A stretch of 64,000 nucleotides of DNA from Mycetocola_B reblochoni (GTDB taxonomy: Bacteria; Actinomycetota; Actinomycetes; Actinomycetales; Microbacteriaceae). The notes under the pieces are model-generated. The model worked only from the letters and a program-made list of their open reading frames with translations. It was not told where the DNA came from and did not search any database. This document shows, piece by piece, positions 42,666 to 51,192 of this stretch; position 1 is the first letter of the stretch; each line of letters begins with the position of its first letter. A program made the position numbers and the translations under genes. Location of the stretch: positions 100,345 through 164,344 of the forward strand of contig NZ_RCUW01000006.1 of NCBI RefSeq assembly GCF_003667525.1, given 5' to 3'.

Positions 42666-42671
42666 TAGAGT
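42666..42671 (+). promoter_or_regulatory. -10 element of purSQ
   Basis: TAGAGT fits TANNNT; the leader would be about 32 nt and contains GGGAG 6 nt before the GTG start of purS. The -35 is not obvious. Confidence 0.35.
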
Positions 42672-42709
42672 GGACACGTCATCCGCCCCTCACCGACCGG
42701 GAGTTACTG

Positions 42710-42970
42710 GTGTCCACAATCGTCGTCGAGGTCATGCCCAAGGCAGAGCTTCTTGACCCCCAGGGGAAGGCCGTCGTCGGCGCGCTCTCCCGCCTTGGCC
42801 ACACCGCGATCAACGACGTCCGCGTCGGCAAGCGCTTCGAGATCACCGTCGACGGCGAGGTGACCGATGCCGTGCTCGACGACGTCAGGACGATCGCGAC
42901 GGAGATCCTCTCCAACCAGGTGATCGAGGACGTCGTGGGCATCCACGTCGCCGACGGCGTCGACGCATGA
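42710..42970 (+). CDS. purS: phosphoribosylformylglycinamidine synthase subunit PurS
   Basis: An 86-residue bridging subunit of the three-part FGAM synthase (PurS-PurQ-PurL). It reads VVEVMPKAELLDPQGKAVVG, LSRLGHTAINDVRVGKRFE and ends in IHVADGVDA, as in other PurS proteins. GTG start with GGGAG upstream. Its stop overlaps the start of purQ. Confidence 0.95.
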   Translation: MSTIVVEVMPKAELLDPQGKAVVGALSRLGHTAINDVRVGKRFEITVDGEVTDAVLDDVRTIATEILSNQVIEDVVGIHVADGVDA

Positions 42971-43662
42971 AGATCGGGGTCGTCACCTTCCCCGGCTCGC
43001 TCGACGACCGCGACGCCGCCCGCGCGGTGAGGCTCGCCGGCGCCGAGCCGGTCATGCTCTGGCACGCGGACCACTCTCTCGGCGACGCTCAGGCGATCAT
43101 CCTCCCCGGGGGCTTCAGCTACGGCGACTACCTGCGCGCGGGAGCGATCGCCTCGCACGCCCCGATCATGGCCGAGATCGTCCAGGCCGCGGAGCGCGGC
43201 ATGCCCGTGCTGGGGATCTGCAACGGCTTCCAGATGCTCACCGAGGCGCACCTGCTGCCCGGCGGCCTGATCCGCAACGCGAACGGGACGTTCATCCGCC
43301 GCGACCAGGCTCTGCGCGTGACGAACAACGACACCGCGTGGACCCACCTGTTCGAGCGCGACGAGGAGATCGTCATCCCGCTGAAGAACGGCGAGGGCGG
43401 GTTCATCGCCTCCGACGAGGAGCTCGATCGGCTCGAGGGCGAGGGTCGCGTGGTGTTCCGCTACGAGGGCGTCAACCCGAACGGCTCCCTGCGCGACATC
43501 GCCGGCGTGACGAACGCCCGCGGCAACGTCGTCGGCCTCATGCCCCACCCCGAGCACGCCGTGGAGGCGGGCTTCGGCCCGGACACCACGGCCGCGATGC
43601 GCAGCGGCACGGACGGCCTGCGCTTCTTCGCCGGTGCGATCGAGGCGATGCAGGCGGTCTGA
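42967..43662 (+). CDS. purQ: phosphoribosylformylglycinamidine synthase, glutaminase subunit PurQ
   Basis: A class I glutamine amidotransferase of 231 residues that supplies ammonia to PurL. The nucleophile Cys is in MPVLGICNGFQMLTEA; the catalytic His and Glu are in LMPHPEHAVE. GVVTFPGSLDDRDAARAV and ILPGGFSYGDYLRAGAIA are the standard PurQ segments. ATGA overlap with purS ensures coupled translation. The synthetase subunit purL lies 3.5 kb away. Confidence 0.97.
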   Translation: MKIGVVTFPGSLDDRDAARAVRLAGAEPVMLWHADHSLGDAQAIILPGGFSYGDYLRAGAIASHAPIMAEIVQAAERGMPVLGICNGFQMLTEAHLLPGGLIRNANGTFIRRDQALRVTNNDTAWTHLFERDEEIVIPLKNGEGGFIASDEELDRLEGEGRVVFRYEGVNPNGSLRDIAGVTNARGNVVGLMPHPEHAVEAGFGPDTTAAMRSGTDGLRFFAGAIEAMQAV

Positions 43663-43682
43663 GGACCGTCGGTCGGACCGCT

Positions 43683-43719
43683 CGAGGGCGGCAGGGGCGT
43701 TCGCTCCCTGCCGCCCTCG
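43683..43719 (+). terminator. terminator of purSQ
   Basis: A perfect 14-bp stem, CGAGGGCGGCAGGG (43683-43696) with its complement at 43706-43719, and a 9-nt loop, starting 21 nt after the purQ stop and followed by TCGTTC. Confidence 0.8.
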
Positions 43720-44033
43720 TCGTTCCCCGGGCCGGCAACCGTGCGCCGGCTCGCCGGTTCCCCAGCCTGCTGGGCAGCACTCGTCCACAGATCCTCTGTC
43801 CGGCCCCCGCCGCACGCCCGCATTAATACTCTGTGTCTTGTGCAAATAAACCCTGCGAACGACCCGCGGCCGCTCCTCGCGATCGCGATGCGGCGCGGGT
43901 CGCGCACGGCACGACCCCCGATCGCCGGTGTTGAGCGCACCGCCGGTCGGGCAGGGGACGACGGGCTCCACACCCGAGGCTCCGGCACGGCATCCACCGC
44001 CCGCGCCCGAGTCGCACAGAGTCGTCCCCTCCG

Positions 44034-44063
44034 GCGGACCGCCCTTCCCACGGGGCGGTCCGC
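44034..44063 (-). terminator. candidate terminator of the amidohydrolase gene
   Basis: GCGGACCGCCC (44034-44044) pairs with GGGCGGTCCGC (44053-44063), an 11-bp stem, 130 nt after the amidohydrolase stop. The distance is large, so it could instead belong to something else in the region. Confidence 0.4.
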
Positions 44064-44193
44064 GACGAGCAGCACCGTCCGCATCGACCGTCCTCCTCGA
44101 TGCACTCCGGCCGGAACCCAGCGGCAGCGCCGCCGCCCCGCCCGACCCGCGTCCCGACGGCTCCCGCCGCCGCGATGTCGGGAGTCGACGCGG

Positions 44194-45798
44194 TCAGGCC
44201 CGCGCCGGGGGGACGGTGCTGCTCGTCTCCGTCGCCCATGTGGGCCGCCCCGCCAGCAGGGTGAGCGCCACGGGCATCTCCCGCAGCGTCGCCTCGTCGC
44301 ACTCCACCGGGTCGGCGTCGAGCAGCACGAGGTCGGCGACGGCCCCCGCCTCGAGCGACTCGCGACCCCGCGCGGCGGCGGCGATCGCCGCCCTCCGCCC
44401 GATCCTCTGGTCCGCACCCCAGGGCGGCCGTCCGTCCCTGCTGCGGGTCACCGCGGCCGCGATCGCTGTCCACGGGTCCAACGGCGCCACGGGCGCGTCC
44501 GAGCCGAACCGCACGGTCGCGCCGGCGTCGACGAGGCTCCGCACCGGGATGCTGCGCTCGGCCTGCCCCGGCCAGTACTGATCGGAGACGTCCCGGTCGT
44601 CCATCGCGTGCTCGGGCTGGACGCTGGCGATCACCCCGAGTTCAGCGAAGCGCGGGATGTCCTCATCCGCGAGCAGCTGGGCGTGCTCGATCCGGCTGCC
44701 CGCCACCGCCGTCCCCGCGTCCCTGAGGGTCTCGTAGGCGTCGAGCACCAGTCGGTTCGCCCTGTCGCCGATGGCGTGGACGGCGGGGACGAACCCGGCG
44801 GCGATCGCGCGTCCGAGCAGCTCGAGCAGCTCCTCCGGCGTGACCGCGAGATACCCGTGCGGGTCGGGATCGCCGTCCGCGAGCCCCGCGTAGCGGTCGA
44901 AGCAGAACGCCGTCCGGGTGTTCAGCGACCCGTCGACGATGACCTTCATGGGCCCGACGCTCACGAGAGCGTCCGGCTCGTCCCCGGCGGGACGACGCCC
45001 CGACGCACCCAGCAGCTGCCCCGTCCGGCGACCGGCGGCGACCGCCTCGTCGAGCTGGTGCGCCCAGACGGCGGCCTCCACCCGTAGCGAGGTGACCCCG
45101 GCCTCCACCCGCTCGGGCCACAGCCGCACGTTGTCGTCGGTCTCCATGTCCACGACGCCGACGACACCGCGCGCCGCGGCCGCAGCGGCCGCCTCCGCGA
45201 GAGCGGGCAGCGTGTGGGCATCGTCCAGCGCCAGACGGTCGAGATGGGGGATCCAGTCGTCCTCGCGCACCGGACCCGTCGCCTCCTCGTCCAGGCCCAT
45301 CGACCTCAGCCCCGCGGAGTTCATCCACCCGCAGTGCAGGTCGGCGCTGATGAGCACGATCGGCGTCTCCGTCGAGACGGCGTCGAGCATCGCCGTGGTC
45401 GGTTCGTCCGCCCAGAGCGCATCCCTGAAGCCCGCGCCGTCGAAGCGCACCCCGGCCGGTCCGGTCCGGCTGCCGAGCGCCGCCGCCACCCGCGCCGCCG
45501 CGTCCTGCGCCGAGTCCGCACCGGACAGGTCGAGACGCCGACGGCTCAGCGCCCACTGCCGGAAGTGCGTGTGCTCGTCCCAGAGCCCGGGGATGACGAC
45601 CCGCCCCCGGCCCTGCCAGACCTCGACGACCGCGTCGTCCGGCACGTCGACCCCGGCAGGCACAACGGCGAGCGCCGCCTCCCCCGCCCCGCTCGCCTCG
45701 TGGGGAAGGACGGCCGCGATCCGGCCGTCGAGGATCCACACGTCCAGGCGATCGGTCCCCGCGGGCCACCGCACATCCCTGATCACTGCCGCGCGCAT
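44194..45798 (-). CDS. amidohydrolase, YtcJ-like
   Basis: A 534-residue metal-dependent amidohydrolase. The HxH metal pair is in PGLWDEHTHFRQW, further ligands in VPAVHAIGDRANRLVLDAY and SRIEHAQLL, and the catalytic Asp in RFGSDAPVAPLDPW. The ADLVLLDADPVECD end is the beta-sandwich return strand of the superfamily. YtcJ-type proteins hydrolyse formamides or related amides, but specificity varies and is not set here. ATG at 45798; TATCCT about 33 nt upstream is a possible -10 and GGGAGGAG lies between. Confidence 0.87.
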   Translation of the reverse strand: MRAAVIRDVRWPAGTDRLDVWILDGRIAAVLPHEASGAGEAALAVVPAGVDVPDDAVVEVWQGRGRVVIPGLWDEHTHFRQWALSRRRLDLSGADSAQDAAARVAAALGSRTGPAGVRFDGAGFRDALWADEPTTAMLDAVSTETPIVLISADLHCGWMNSAGLRSMGLDEEATGPVREDDWIPHLDRLALDDAHTLPALAEAAAAAAARGVVGVVDMETDDNVRLWPERVEAGVTSLRVEAAVWAHQLDEAVAAGRRTGQLLGASGRRPAGDEPDALVSVGPMKVIVDGSLNTRTAFCFDRYAGLADGDPDPHGYLAVTPEELLELLGRAIAAGFVPAVHAIGDRANRLVLDAYETLRDAGTAVAGSRIEHAQLLADEDIPRFAELGVIASVQPEHAMDDRDVSDQYWPGQAERSIPVRSLVDAGATVRFGSDAPVAPLDPWTAIAAAVTRSRDGRPPWGADQRIGRRAAIAAAARGRESLEAGAVADLVLLDADPVECDEATLREMPVALTLLAGRPTWATETSSTVPPARA

Positions 45799-45874
45799 CG
45801 CATCCCACCGTCCGACCGAAACTCCTCCCAGGATAGGGGCGCTCGCCCGGCCACCACGCATCCGTGACCGCCTG

Positions 45875-46936
45875 CTACCCCGCCGAGACCGGTGCAGGGA
45901 CGTTGTCGACCACCCTCATCCCCGCGACCGCGCAGGCCAGCCCCCTCCGGTCCCCGACGAAGACCGCCACGATCGACGCCAGCACGAGGAGCGCCGTGAC
46001 GACGCCCGCGCCAGGGAACTCGGCGGCCAGGAGCAGCCCGTAACCGCCGATGCCGGCGAGGAAGCGGATCGGTCGGGCGAGCGGGGCAGGAACCGGCCCC
46101 GTCACCGCGCGCAGGGCGACGACGTGCTCGCCGAGCGTGGCCCCGGTCGCGAGGACGGACAGCAGCTGAAGCGCCAGGGGGATCCAGAGGCCGGTGGCGT
46201 CGCTCAGCGCGGACGGGATCGCGTCCAGCTCGCCTCCGCTGAGGTACACCGGCGTCCGGATGCCGAGCGTCAGCACGAAGCCGGCCGCTCCGATGATGAA
46301 CACGTCGACGACCATCCCGACGAGCCGCCTCCCCGCGGTGACGGGGCGTGCGACCCGCTCCGACGCCGGCCCGGAGAACGCGAACACGGGCAGCGCGATG
46401 AGCGAGCCCAGCAGGGCCCCGCCCGTGTTCGCGATCAGGTCGTCGACGTCAAACACCCGGTAGGCGCAGGAGTAGACCCCCCAGAGGCCGGTCAGCTGTG
46501 TGAGCTCGATGAGCAGCGACGCCGCAAAGCCGGTGAGCGTGGCCACGATCGCACCCCGCCTCGCCAGCCCGCGCAGCAGCACCCCGAGCGGCATGAACAG
46601 CAGCACGTTGAACGCCACCTGCAGGAACGCGGTGTTCCGCAGCAGCCGGCCGTCCGCGGCGGCCTGCCCCGCGGCGATGTCGCTGAGGAAGCGGAACGGG
46701 TCCAGCTGCGCCGGCATGCACCTGACGACCTGCGTCGACTCGGGGAACGGCATGAGCGTGTAGCTGAACAGCGCGATCACGTAGATCAGCAGCGCGACGT
46801 TGCCGACCAGCCGCCAGAAGCCGAGACGGCCGTAGCGTCGGTACTGCGCGGCGACGTACGGAACGGCGAGCACGACGGCGAGACCCGAGCCGACCAGCAG
46901 GGCGCCGACGGCGGGAGAGATGATGGGGTTGGACAC
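45875..46936 (-). CDS. VanZ-RDD domain fusion membrane protein
   Basis: A 353-residue integral membrane protein. The N-terminal half is a VanZ-like domain (YTLMPFPESTQVVRCMP, then FNVLLFMPLGVLLRGLARRG, SLLIELTQL and FDVDDLIANTGGALLG). The C-terminal half is an RDD domain (AGRRLVGMVVDVFIIGA, GATLGEHVVALRAV). VanZ proteins are linked to teicoplanin resistance and cell-wall stress, RDD proteins to small-molecule or ion transport; the role of the fusion is unknown. The start is GTG at 46936. Confidence 0.88.
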   Translation of the reverse strand: MSNPIISPAVGALLVGSGLAVVLAVPYVAAQYRRYGRLGFWRLVGNVALLIYVIALFSYTLMPFPESTQVVRCMPAQLDPFRFLSDIAAGQAAADGRLLRNTAFLQVAFNVLLFMPLGVLLRGLARRGAIVATLTGFAASLLIELTQLTGLWGVYSCAYRVFDVDDLIANTGGALLGSLIALPVFAFSGPASERVARPVTAGRRLVGMVVDVFIIGAAGFVLTLGIRTPVYLSGGELDAIPSALSDATGLWIPLALQLLSVLATGATLGEHVVALRAVTGPVPAPLARPIRFLAGIGGYGLLLAAEFPGAGVVTALLVLASIVAVFVGDRRGLACAVAGMRVVDNVPAPVSAG

Positions 46937-47106
46937 GGACGGGTTCTGCTCCAGGATGACGGGGTGTGCGGGGCGCGCCCGACGCGAGCGGGGGTCGACG
47001 GGTCACCACCATTCTGGCAAGACGGCCCGGACGCGGCACCGGCCGCTCGACCCACCCCGCGTCGGCCGTGCGGCCGAGGAGGGGCGGTCGGGCATCGCCG
47101 TACGGA

Positions 47107-47112
47107 TAGACT
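47107..47112 (+). promoter_or_regulatory. -10 element of purL
   Basis: TAGACT lies 42 nt before the GTG start; the leader contains GAGGAG (47138-47143) 11 nt before it, slightly far but the only ribosome site. The -35 is unclear. Confidence 0.4.
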
Positions 47113-47154
47113 GGGCGCGCCCGGTTCCCACCCCATCGAGGAGCAGCTTCCGCC

Positions 47155-49494
47155 GTGACCGAGACCGCAGCCGACCACCCCACCCCTGCAGCCGACACGG
47201 TCGCGCACGCAGCCGAGACCCCGGAGAAGGTCCAGCCCTACGCGGCGCTCGGGCTCAAGCCGGACGAGTACGACTCGATCCGCGACATCCTCGGCCGCCG
47301 CCCCACCTCGGGCGAGCTGGCGATGTACTCGGTGATGTGGAGCGAGCACTGCTCCTACAAGTCGAGCAAGCGGTACCTGCGCCAGTTCGGCCAGAAGGTC
47401 ACCCCCGAGATGACCGAGAACCTCATGGTCGGCATGGGCGAGAACGCCGGCGTCGTCGACATCGGCGAGGGCTGGGCCGTCACCTTCAAGGTCGAGAGCC
47501 ACAACCACCCCAGCTACATCGAGCCCTTCCAGGGCGCGGCGACCGGCGTCGGCGGCATCGTCCGCGACATCATCTCGATGGGCGCCCGGCCGGTGGCGAT
47601 CATGGACCAGCTGCGCTTCGGCGACATCGCCGAGGCCGACACGGCCCGCGTCGTGCACGGCGTCACCGGCGGCATCAGCTTCTACGGCAACTGCCTCGGC
47701 CTGCCCAACATCGGCGGCGAGACCTACTTCGACGCCGTCTACCAGGGCAACCCGCTGGTGAACGCCCTCGCGGCCGGCGTGCTCCGCCACGAGGACCTGC
47801 ACCTGGCCAACGCCTCGGGCGTGGGCAACAGGGTCGTGCTCTTCGGTGCCCGCACGGGCGGCGACGGCATCGGCGGGGCCTCGATCCTCGCCTCCGACTC
47901 CTTCGACGACGGCGGACCCACCAAGCGTCCCGCCGTGCAGGTCGGCGACCCCTTCGCCGAGAAAGTGCTCATCGAGTGCTGCCTCGAGCTGTACCGCGAG
48001 GGCCTGGTCGAGGGCATCCAGGACCTCGGCGCCGCCGGCATCAGCTGTGCGACCAGCGAGCTGGCGAGCAACGGCGACGGCGGCATGCACATCGAGCTGG
48101 ACAAGGTGCTGCTGCGCGACCCGAGCCTCACGGCGGAGGAGATCCTCATGTCGGAGTCGCAGGAGCGCATGATGGCCGTCGTCACCCCGGAGAAGCTCGA
48201 CGCCTTCCTCGCCGTCGTCGACAAGTGGGAGGTCGAGACGAGCGTGCTCGGCGAGGTCACCGACAGCGGCCGGCTCGTCATCGACTGGCACGGCGAGGAG
48301 ATCGTCAACGTCGACCCTCGCACGGTCGCCGTCGACGGCCCCGTCTACGACCGGCCCGTCGCGTACCCGACATGGATCGACGCCCTCCAGGCCGACCGCG
48401 CCGAGGACCTGCCCCGTGCCAGCGCACCCGAGCAGCTGCGCGAGCAGTTCCTGGCGCTGCTGGCCAGCCCCAACCTGGCCGACCCGAGCTGGATCACCGA
48501 CCAGTACGACTACTACGTGCTCGGCAACACGGCCCTGAGCTTCCCCGACGACGCGGGGATGATCCGCGTCGACGAGGAGACCGGCCTCGGCTTCGCCATC
48601 GCCACCGACGCGAACGGGCGCTACTGCCAGCTCGACCCGCAGCAGGGCGTGCGCCTCGCGCTCGCCGAGGCGTACCGCAACGTCGCCGCGACGGGCGCCC
48701 GTCCAGCGGCCGTGACGAACTGCCTCAACTTCGGCTCCCCCGAGAACCCCGAGGTGATGTGGCAGTTCGGCCGCACCGTCGAGGGGCTCTCCGACGGCTG
48801 CATGGAGCTGGGCATCCCCGTCACCGGCGGAAACGTGTCCTTCTACAACCAGACGGGCGACACCCCGATCTTCCCGACGCCGGTCGTCGGCGTGATGGGC
48901 ACGATCGACGACGTGGCCCGGCGCATCCCGAGCGGCTGGCAGGACGAGGGCGAGAACCTCTACCTGCTCGGCACCACCCGCGACGAGCTGTCCGGCTCGG
49001 CCTGGGCCGGCACCGTGCACGACCACCTCGGCGGGCTCCCGCCGGTCCTCGACCTGGAGGCGGAGAAGACCCTCGCCGGCCTGCTCGCCGCCGCGGCGCA
49101 CGAGGGGCTCGTCAGCTCGGCGCACGACCTGTCGGACGGCGGCCTCGCCCAGAGCCTGGCCGAGGGGGTCATGCGCTTCGGCGTCGGCGCCCGGGTGTTC
49201 CTCGACGAGCTGCGGGAGCGCGACGGCGTCGACCTGACGGCCGCCCTGTTCGGGGAGTCGACCGGCCGGGTGCTGGTGTCCGTCCCGCGCGAGGACGACG
49301 TCAAGTTCCGCGGGCTGTGCGAGGGACGCGGCTACCCCGTCGCGCGGATCGGCGTCACCGATGCCTCCGGCGACGGGAGCGGCACGTCGCAGCTGCAGGT
49401 CCAGGGCGTCTTCACCGTCGACGTGGACGAGCTGCGCCGGGTCACCGGGGCCACGCTCCCCGCACACTTCGCCACCGCCGCGCTCGGCGACTGA
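47155..49494 (+). CDS. purL: phosphoribosylformylglycinamidine synthase, synthetase subunit PurL
   Basis: The small-type PurL of 779 residues that makes FGAM with PurS and PurQ. MWSEHCSYKSSKRYLRQFG near residue 65 is the catalytic signature; VESHNHPSYIEPFQGAATGV, GARTGGDGIGGASILAS, ESQERMMAVV and VTGGNVSFYNQTGD follow in order. The first 25 residues are Ala/Thr-rich and variable. It has its own promoter and terminator. Confidence 0.97.
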   Translation: MTETAADHPTPAADTVAHAAETPEKVQPYAALGLKPDEYDSIRDILGRRPTSGELAMYSVMWSEHCSYKSSKRYLRQFGQKVTPEMTENLMVGMGENAGVVDIGEGWAVTFKVESHNHPSYIEPFQGAATGVGGIVRDIISMGARPVAIMDQLRFGDIAEADTARVVHGVTGGISFYGNCLGLPNIGGETYFDAVYQGNPLVNALAAGVLRHEDLHLANASGVGNRVVLFGARTGGDGIGGASILASDSFDDGGPTKRPAVQVGDPFAEKVLIECCLELYREGLVEGIQDLGAAGISCATSELASNGDGGMHIELDKVLLRDPSLTAEEILMSESQERMMAVVTPEKLDAFLAVVDKWEVETSVLGEVTDSGRLVIDWHGEEIVNVDPRTVAVDGPVYDRPVAYPTWIDALQADRAEDLPRASAPEQLREQFLALLASPNLADPSWITDQYDYYVLGNTALSFPDDAGMIRVDEETGLGFAIATDANGRYCQLDPQQGVRLALAEAYRNVAATGARPAAVTNCLNFGSPENPEVMWQFGRTVEGLSDGCMELGIPVTGGNVSFYNQTGDTPIFPTPVVGVMGTIDDVARRIPSGWQDEGENLYLLGTTRDELSGSAWAGTVHDHLGGLPPVLDLEAEKTLAGLLAAAAHEGLVSSAHDLSDGGLAQSLAEGVMRFGVGARVFLDELRERDGVDLTAALFGESTGRVLVSVPREDDVKFRGLCEGRGYPVARIGVTDASGDGSGTSQLQVQGVFTVDVDELRRVTGATLPAHFATAALGD

Positions 49495-49531
49495 TCCCCG
49501 CGGCACGCACGCCGCGGTCCGAAGGACGACG

Positions 49532-49565
49532 AGGGGCCCGTCACCCGGTGGGGTGACGGGCCCCT
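49532..49565 (+). terminator. terminator of purL
   Basis: A 15-bp perfect stem (49532-49546 with 49551-49565) and a GGTG tetraloop, 37 nt after the stop. It may also serve the convergent DJ-1/PfpI gene, whose stop is 41 nt away on the other side. Confidence 0.8.
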
Positions 49566-49606
49566 GGCCGTCCTTCCACGGCGAGCCGGCCGCGGCGTGG
49601 CCGTTC

Positions 49607-50140
49607 TCAGCGCGCGGCGTCGACCACGGCGGCGTCGAATGCCGCGAGGTCGTCGGGGGTGCGGGAGGTCAACAGCGTCCAGCCGTCGCCCTCCGAGCGG
49701 ACCAGCTCCTCGTCGACCCAGGTGCCGCCGGCGTTGCGGATGTCCGTGGCGAGGCTGGGGTAGGAGGTCAGCGTCTGCGCGCCGAGCACCCCGGCCTCGA
49801 CCAGAAGCCACGGCCCGTGGCAGATCGCCGCCACGGTCTTCCCCGCCCCCGCGAACTCCGTGGCCAGGCGAACGGCGTCCGCGTTGAGCCGGAGCGCGTC
49901 GGCGTTGATCGTGCCGCCGGGGACGACCAGCAGCGCGTAGTCGTCGGCGGAGACGCGATCGATGGTCGTGTCGGGGGTGACGACACGGCCCGGGTCCTTA
50001 TCGGAGACGAGCGTCTGGATCGGCTCGTCCTTCTCCGCCGCGATGAGGACGTTGATCCCCGCGTCGCGGAGCGCCTCGACCGGTCCGAGCAGCTCGTCCT
50101 GCTCGACCCCGTAGTTGGTGCTCACTACCAGTACAGCCAT
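49607..50140 (-). CDS. DJ-1/PfpI family protein (type 1 glutamine amidotransferase fold)
   Basis: A 177-residue protein of the DJ-1/PfpI superfamily. The nucleophile elbow AAICHGPWLL carries Cys and the neighbouring His; the general-acid Glu is likely in LGPVEALRDAG. Family members act as deglycases, chaperones or proteases, so the reaction is not fixed. GAGGAGG lies 4 nt before the ATG at 50140. Downstream of the GntR-type regulator gene by 110 nt, same strand. Confidence 0.88.
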   Translation of the reverse strand: MAVLVVSTNYGVEQDELLGPVEALRDAGINVLIAAEKDEPIQTLVSDKDPGRVVTPDTTIDRVSADDYALLVVPGGTINADALRLNADAVRLATEFAGAGKTVAAICHGPWLLVEAGVLGAQTLTSYPSLATDIRNAGGTWVDEELVRSEGDGWTLLTSRTPDDLAAFDAAVVDAAR

Positions 50141-50250
50141 GTGTCCTCCTCGGTGTCGGAACGGCGTGCGCGGCTGGCGCACACCCCCAGCCTGCCCGAT
50201 GGCCGCGGGCGAGGGAACCGGTGAGGCGGAGGTGGGCGGGGAGTTCGCGG

Positions 50251-51051
50251 TCAGCGTGACGGCGAGGGGGGCGGGGGCGTGTGGCCCGCGAGCTCGACGA
50301 GACGCTCGAACCCGCGCTGCGCCTGCCGGGTGAACGCCTCGACGGTGGCGGGGGCGTCGCCCCTCTCCAGGGCGTCGAGGATGAGCAGCACGGCCCTGAC
50401 CCGCTCGGCCCGCTCGGCGCGGTCGCCCTGGAAAACCAGGTCGAGCAGCGGCAGGTACTCGAGCTGGAGCCTGGCCTGCTCCGCGGTGAGCCGCTCGGAG
50501 CCGCTGAGGGCGGCCATGTCGAGCAGAACCGCGTCGAGCAGCCGTGACCACTGCGCCCCGTCCGCGTGCTCGGCCGCGGCGACCCGGCGTCGCAGCGGTG
50601 CGACGCCGGCGGGGTCGGCGACGCCCGCGGCCAGGCTGAGCGCCGCCGACGCCACGGCGATGTAGTGGACGGCGAGGTCCCGTAGCGCCGGGGCGTCCAG
50701 CTGCGCGAGCCGGTGGCGGGCGATCGCCGCGACGTCGACACGGTCCGCGACGAAGCTGCCGCCGCTGCGCCCCCTGCGAGTGACGACGAGACCGCGGTGG
50801 CGAAGCCGGTCCAGGGCGGCCCTCACGGTGACCGGGGCGACGCCGAGCAGCCGCGCGAGCTCGATCTCGCTGGGGAGGCGCTCGCCCGGCGCGAGGACGC
50901 CCGCCGCGATGACGTCGCCGACGCGGGCCTCCACGCGCTCGGTGCGCCCGTCGGCGCCGAGGCCCGCGGTCCGGTCGGCGCGCAGCCACGGCCCGGCGGG
51001 GTTCCGGTTGGCCCGGCGATCGGTCTCGGTCACGGCTCCATTCTCGGGCAC
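50251..51051 (-). CDS. GntR/FadR-type transcriptional regulator
   Basis: A 266-residue regulator. The winged-helix domain (about 38-105) reads GDVIAAGVLAPGERLPSEIE, LARLLGVAPVTVRAALDRLR and RGLVVTRRGRSGGSFVAD, a standard GntR head. The remaining 150 residues form an all-helical FCD-like ligand domain. The GTG at 51051 has GGGGAG 6 nt upstream. It starts 20 nt from an iron box, so its own expression should respond to iron. It is divergent from the HtaA gene and could control it or the DJ-1 gene; the effector is unknown. Confidence 0.88.
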   Translation of the reverse strand: MPENGAVTETDRRANRNPAGPWLRADRTAGLGADGRTERVEARVGDVIAAGVLAPGERLPSEIELARLLGVAPVTVRAALDRLRHRGLVVTRRGRSGGSFVADRVDVAAIARHRLAQLDAPALRDLAVHYIAVASAALSLAAGVADPAGVAPLRRRVAAAEHADGAQWSRLLDAVLLDMAALSGSERLTAEQARLQLEYLPLLDLVFQGDRAERAERVRAVLLILDALERGDAPATVEAFTRQAQRGFERLVELAGHTPPPPSPSR

Positions 51052-51070
51052 GCAGGACTCCCCTTAAGCC

Positions 51071-51089
51071 TTAGGTTAGGCTAACCTTC
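51071..51089. promoter_or_regulatory. DtxR/IdeR iron box between GntR and HtaA genes
   Basis: The 19-nt site matches the DtxR/IdeR consensus TTAGGTTAGGCTAACCTAA at 17 positions; only the last two differ. Its centre contains TAGGCT on + (51077-51082) and TAGCCT on - (51083-51078), usable as -10 elements for both genes. Iron-loaded repressor bound here would shut off both. Confidence 0.8.
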
Positions 51090-51192
51090 AGAGTGGACGG
51101 GCTTTGGTGGCCCCTCCATCACCCCCGACAGCGCAGGCGTCCGACGCCGCCCTTCGGCGTGCCCGCGCGCACCCCTACAGGAGAACAGCACA

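Larger units (their letters stand above)
43663..44193. other. 530-nt non-coding region between purQ and the amidohydrolase gene
   Basis: It contains the purQ terminator (43683-43719), an AT-rich island around 43821-43853 (with TATTAAT on the minus strand and TTAATACT on the plus strand) and an 11-bp hairpin at 44034-44063. Open frames in it are high-GC shadows without recognisable domains. An unannotated small RNA cannot be excluded. Confidence 0.45.

Noticed and set aside
43741..45087. 448-codon + frame after purQ
   Set aside because: Begins in non-coding DNA and continues antisense to the amidohydrolase; no domain and no ribosome site.
46786..49506. 906-codon open frame on - opposite purL
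   Set aside because: Shadow of purL; no ribosome site or family likeness.
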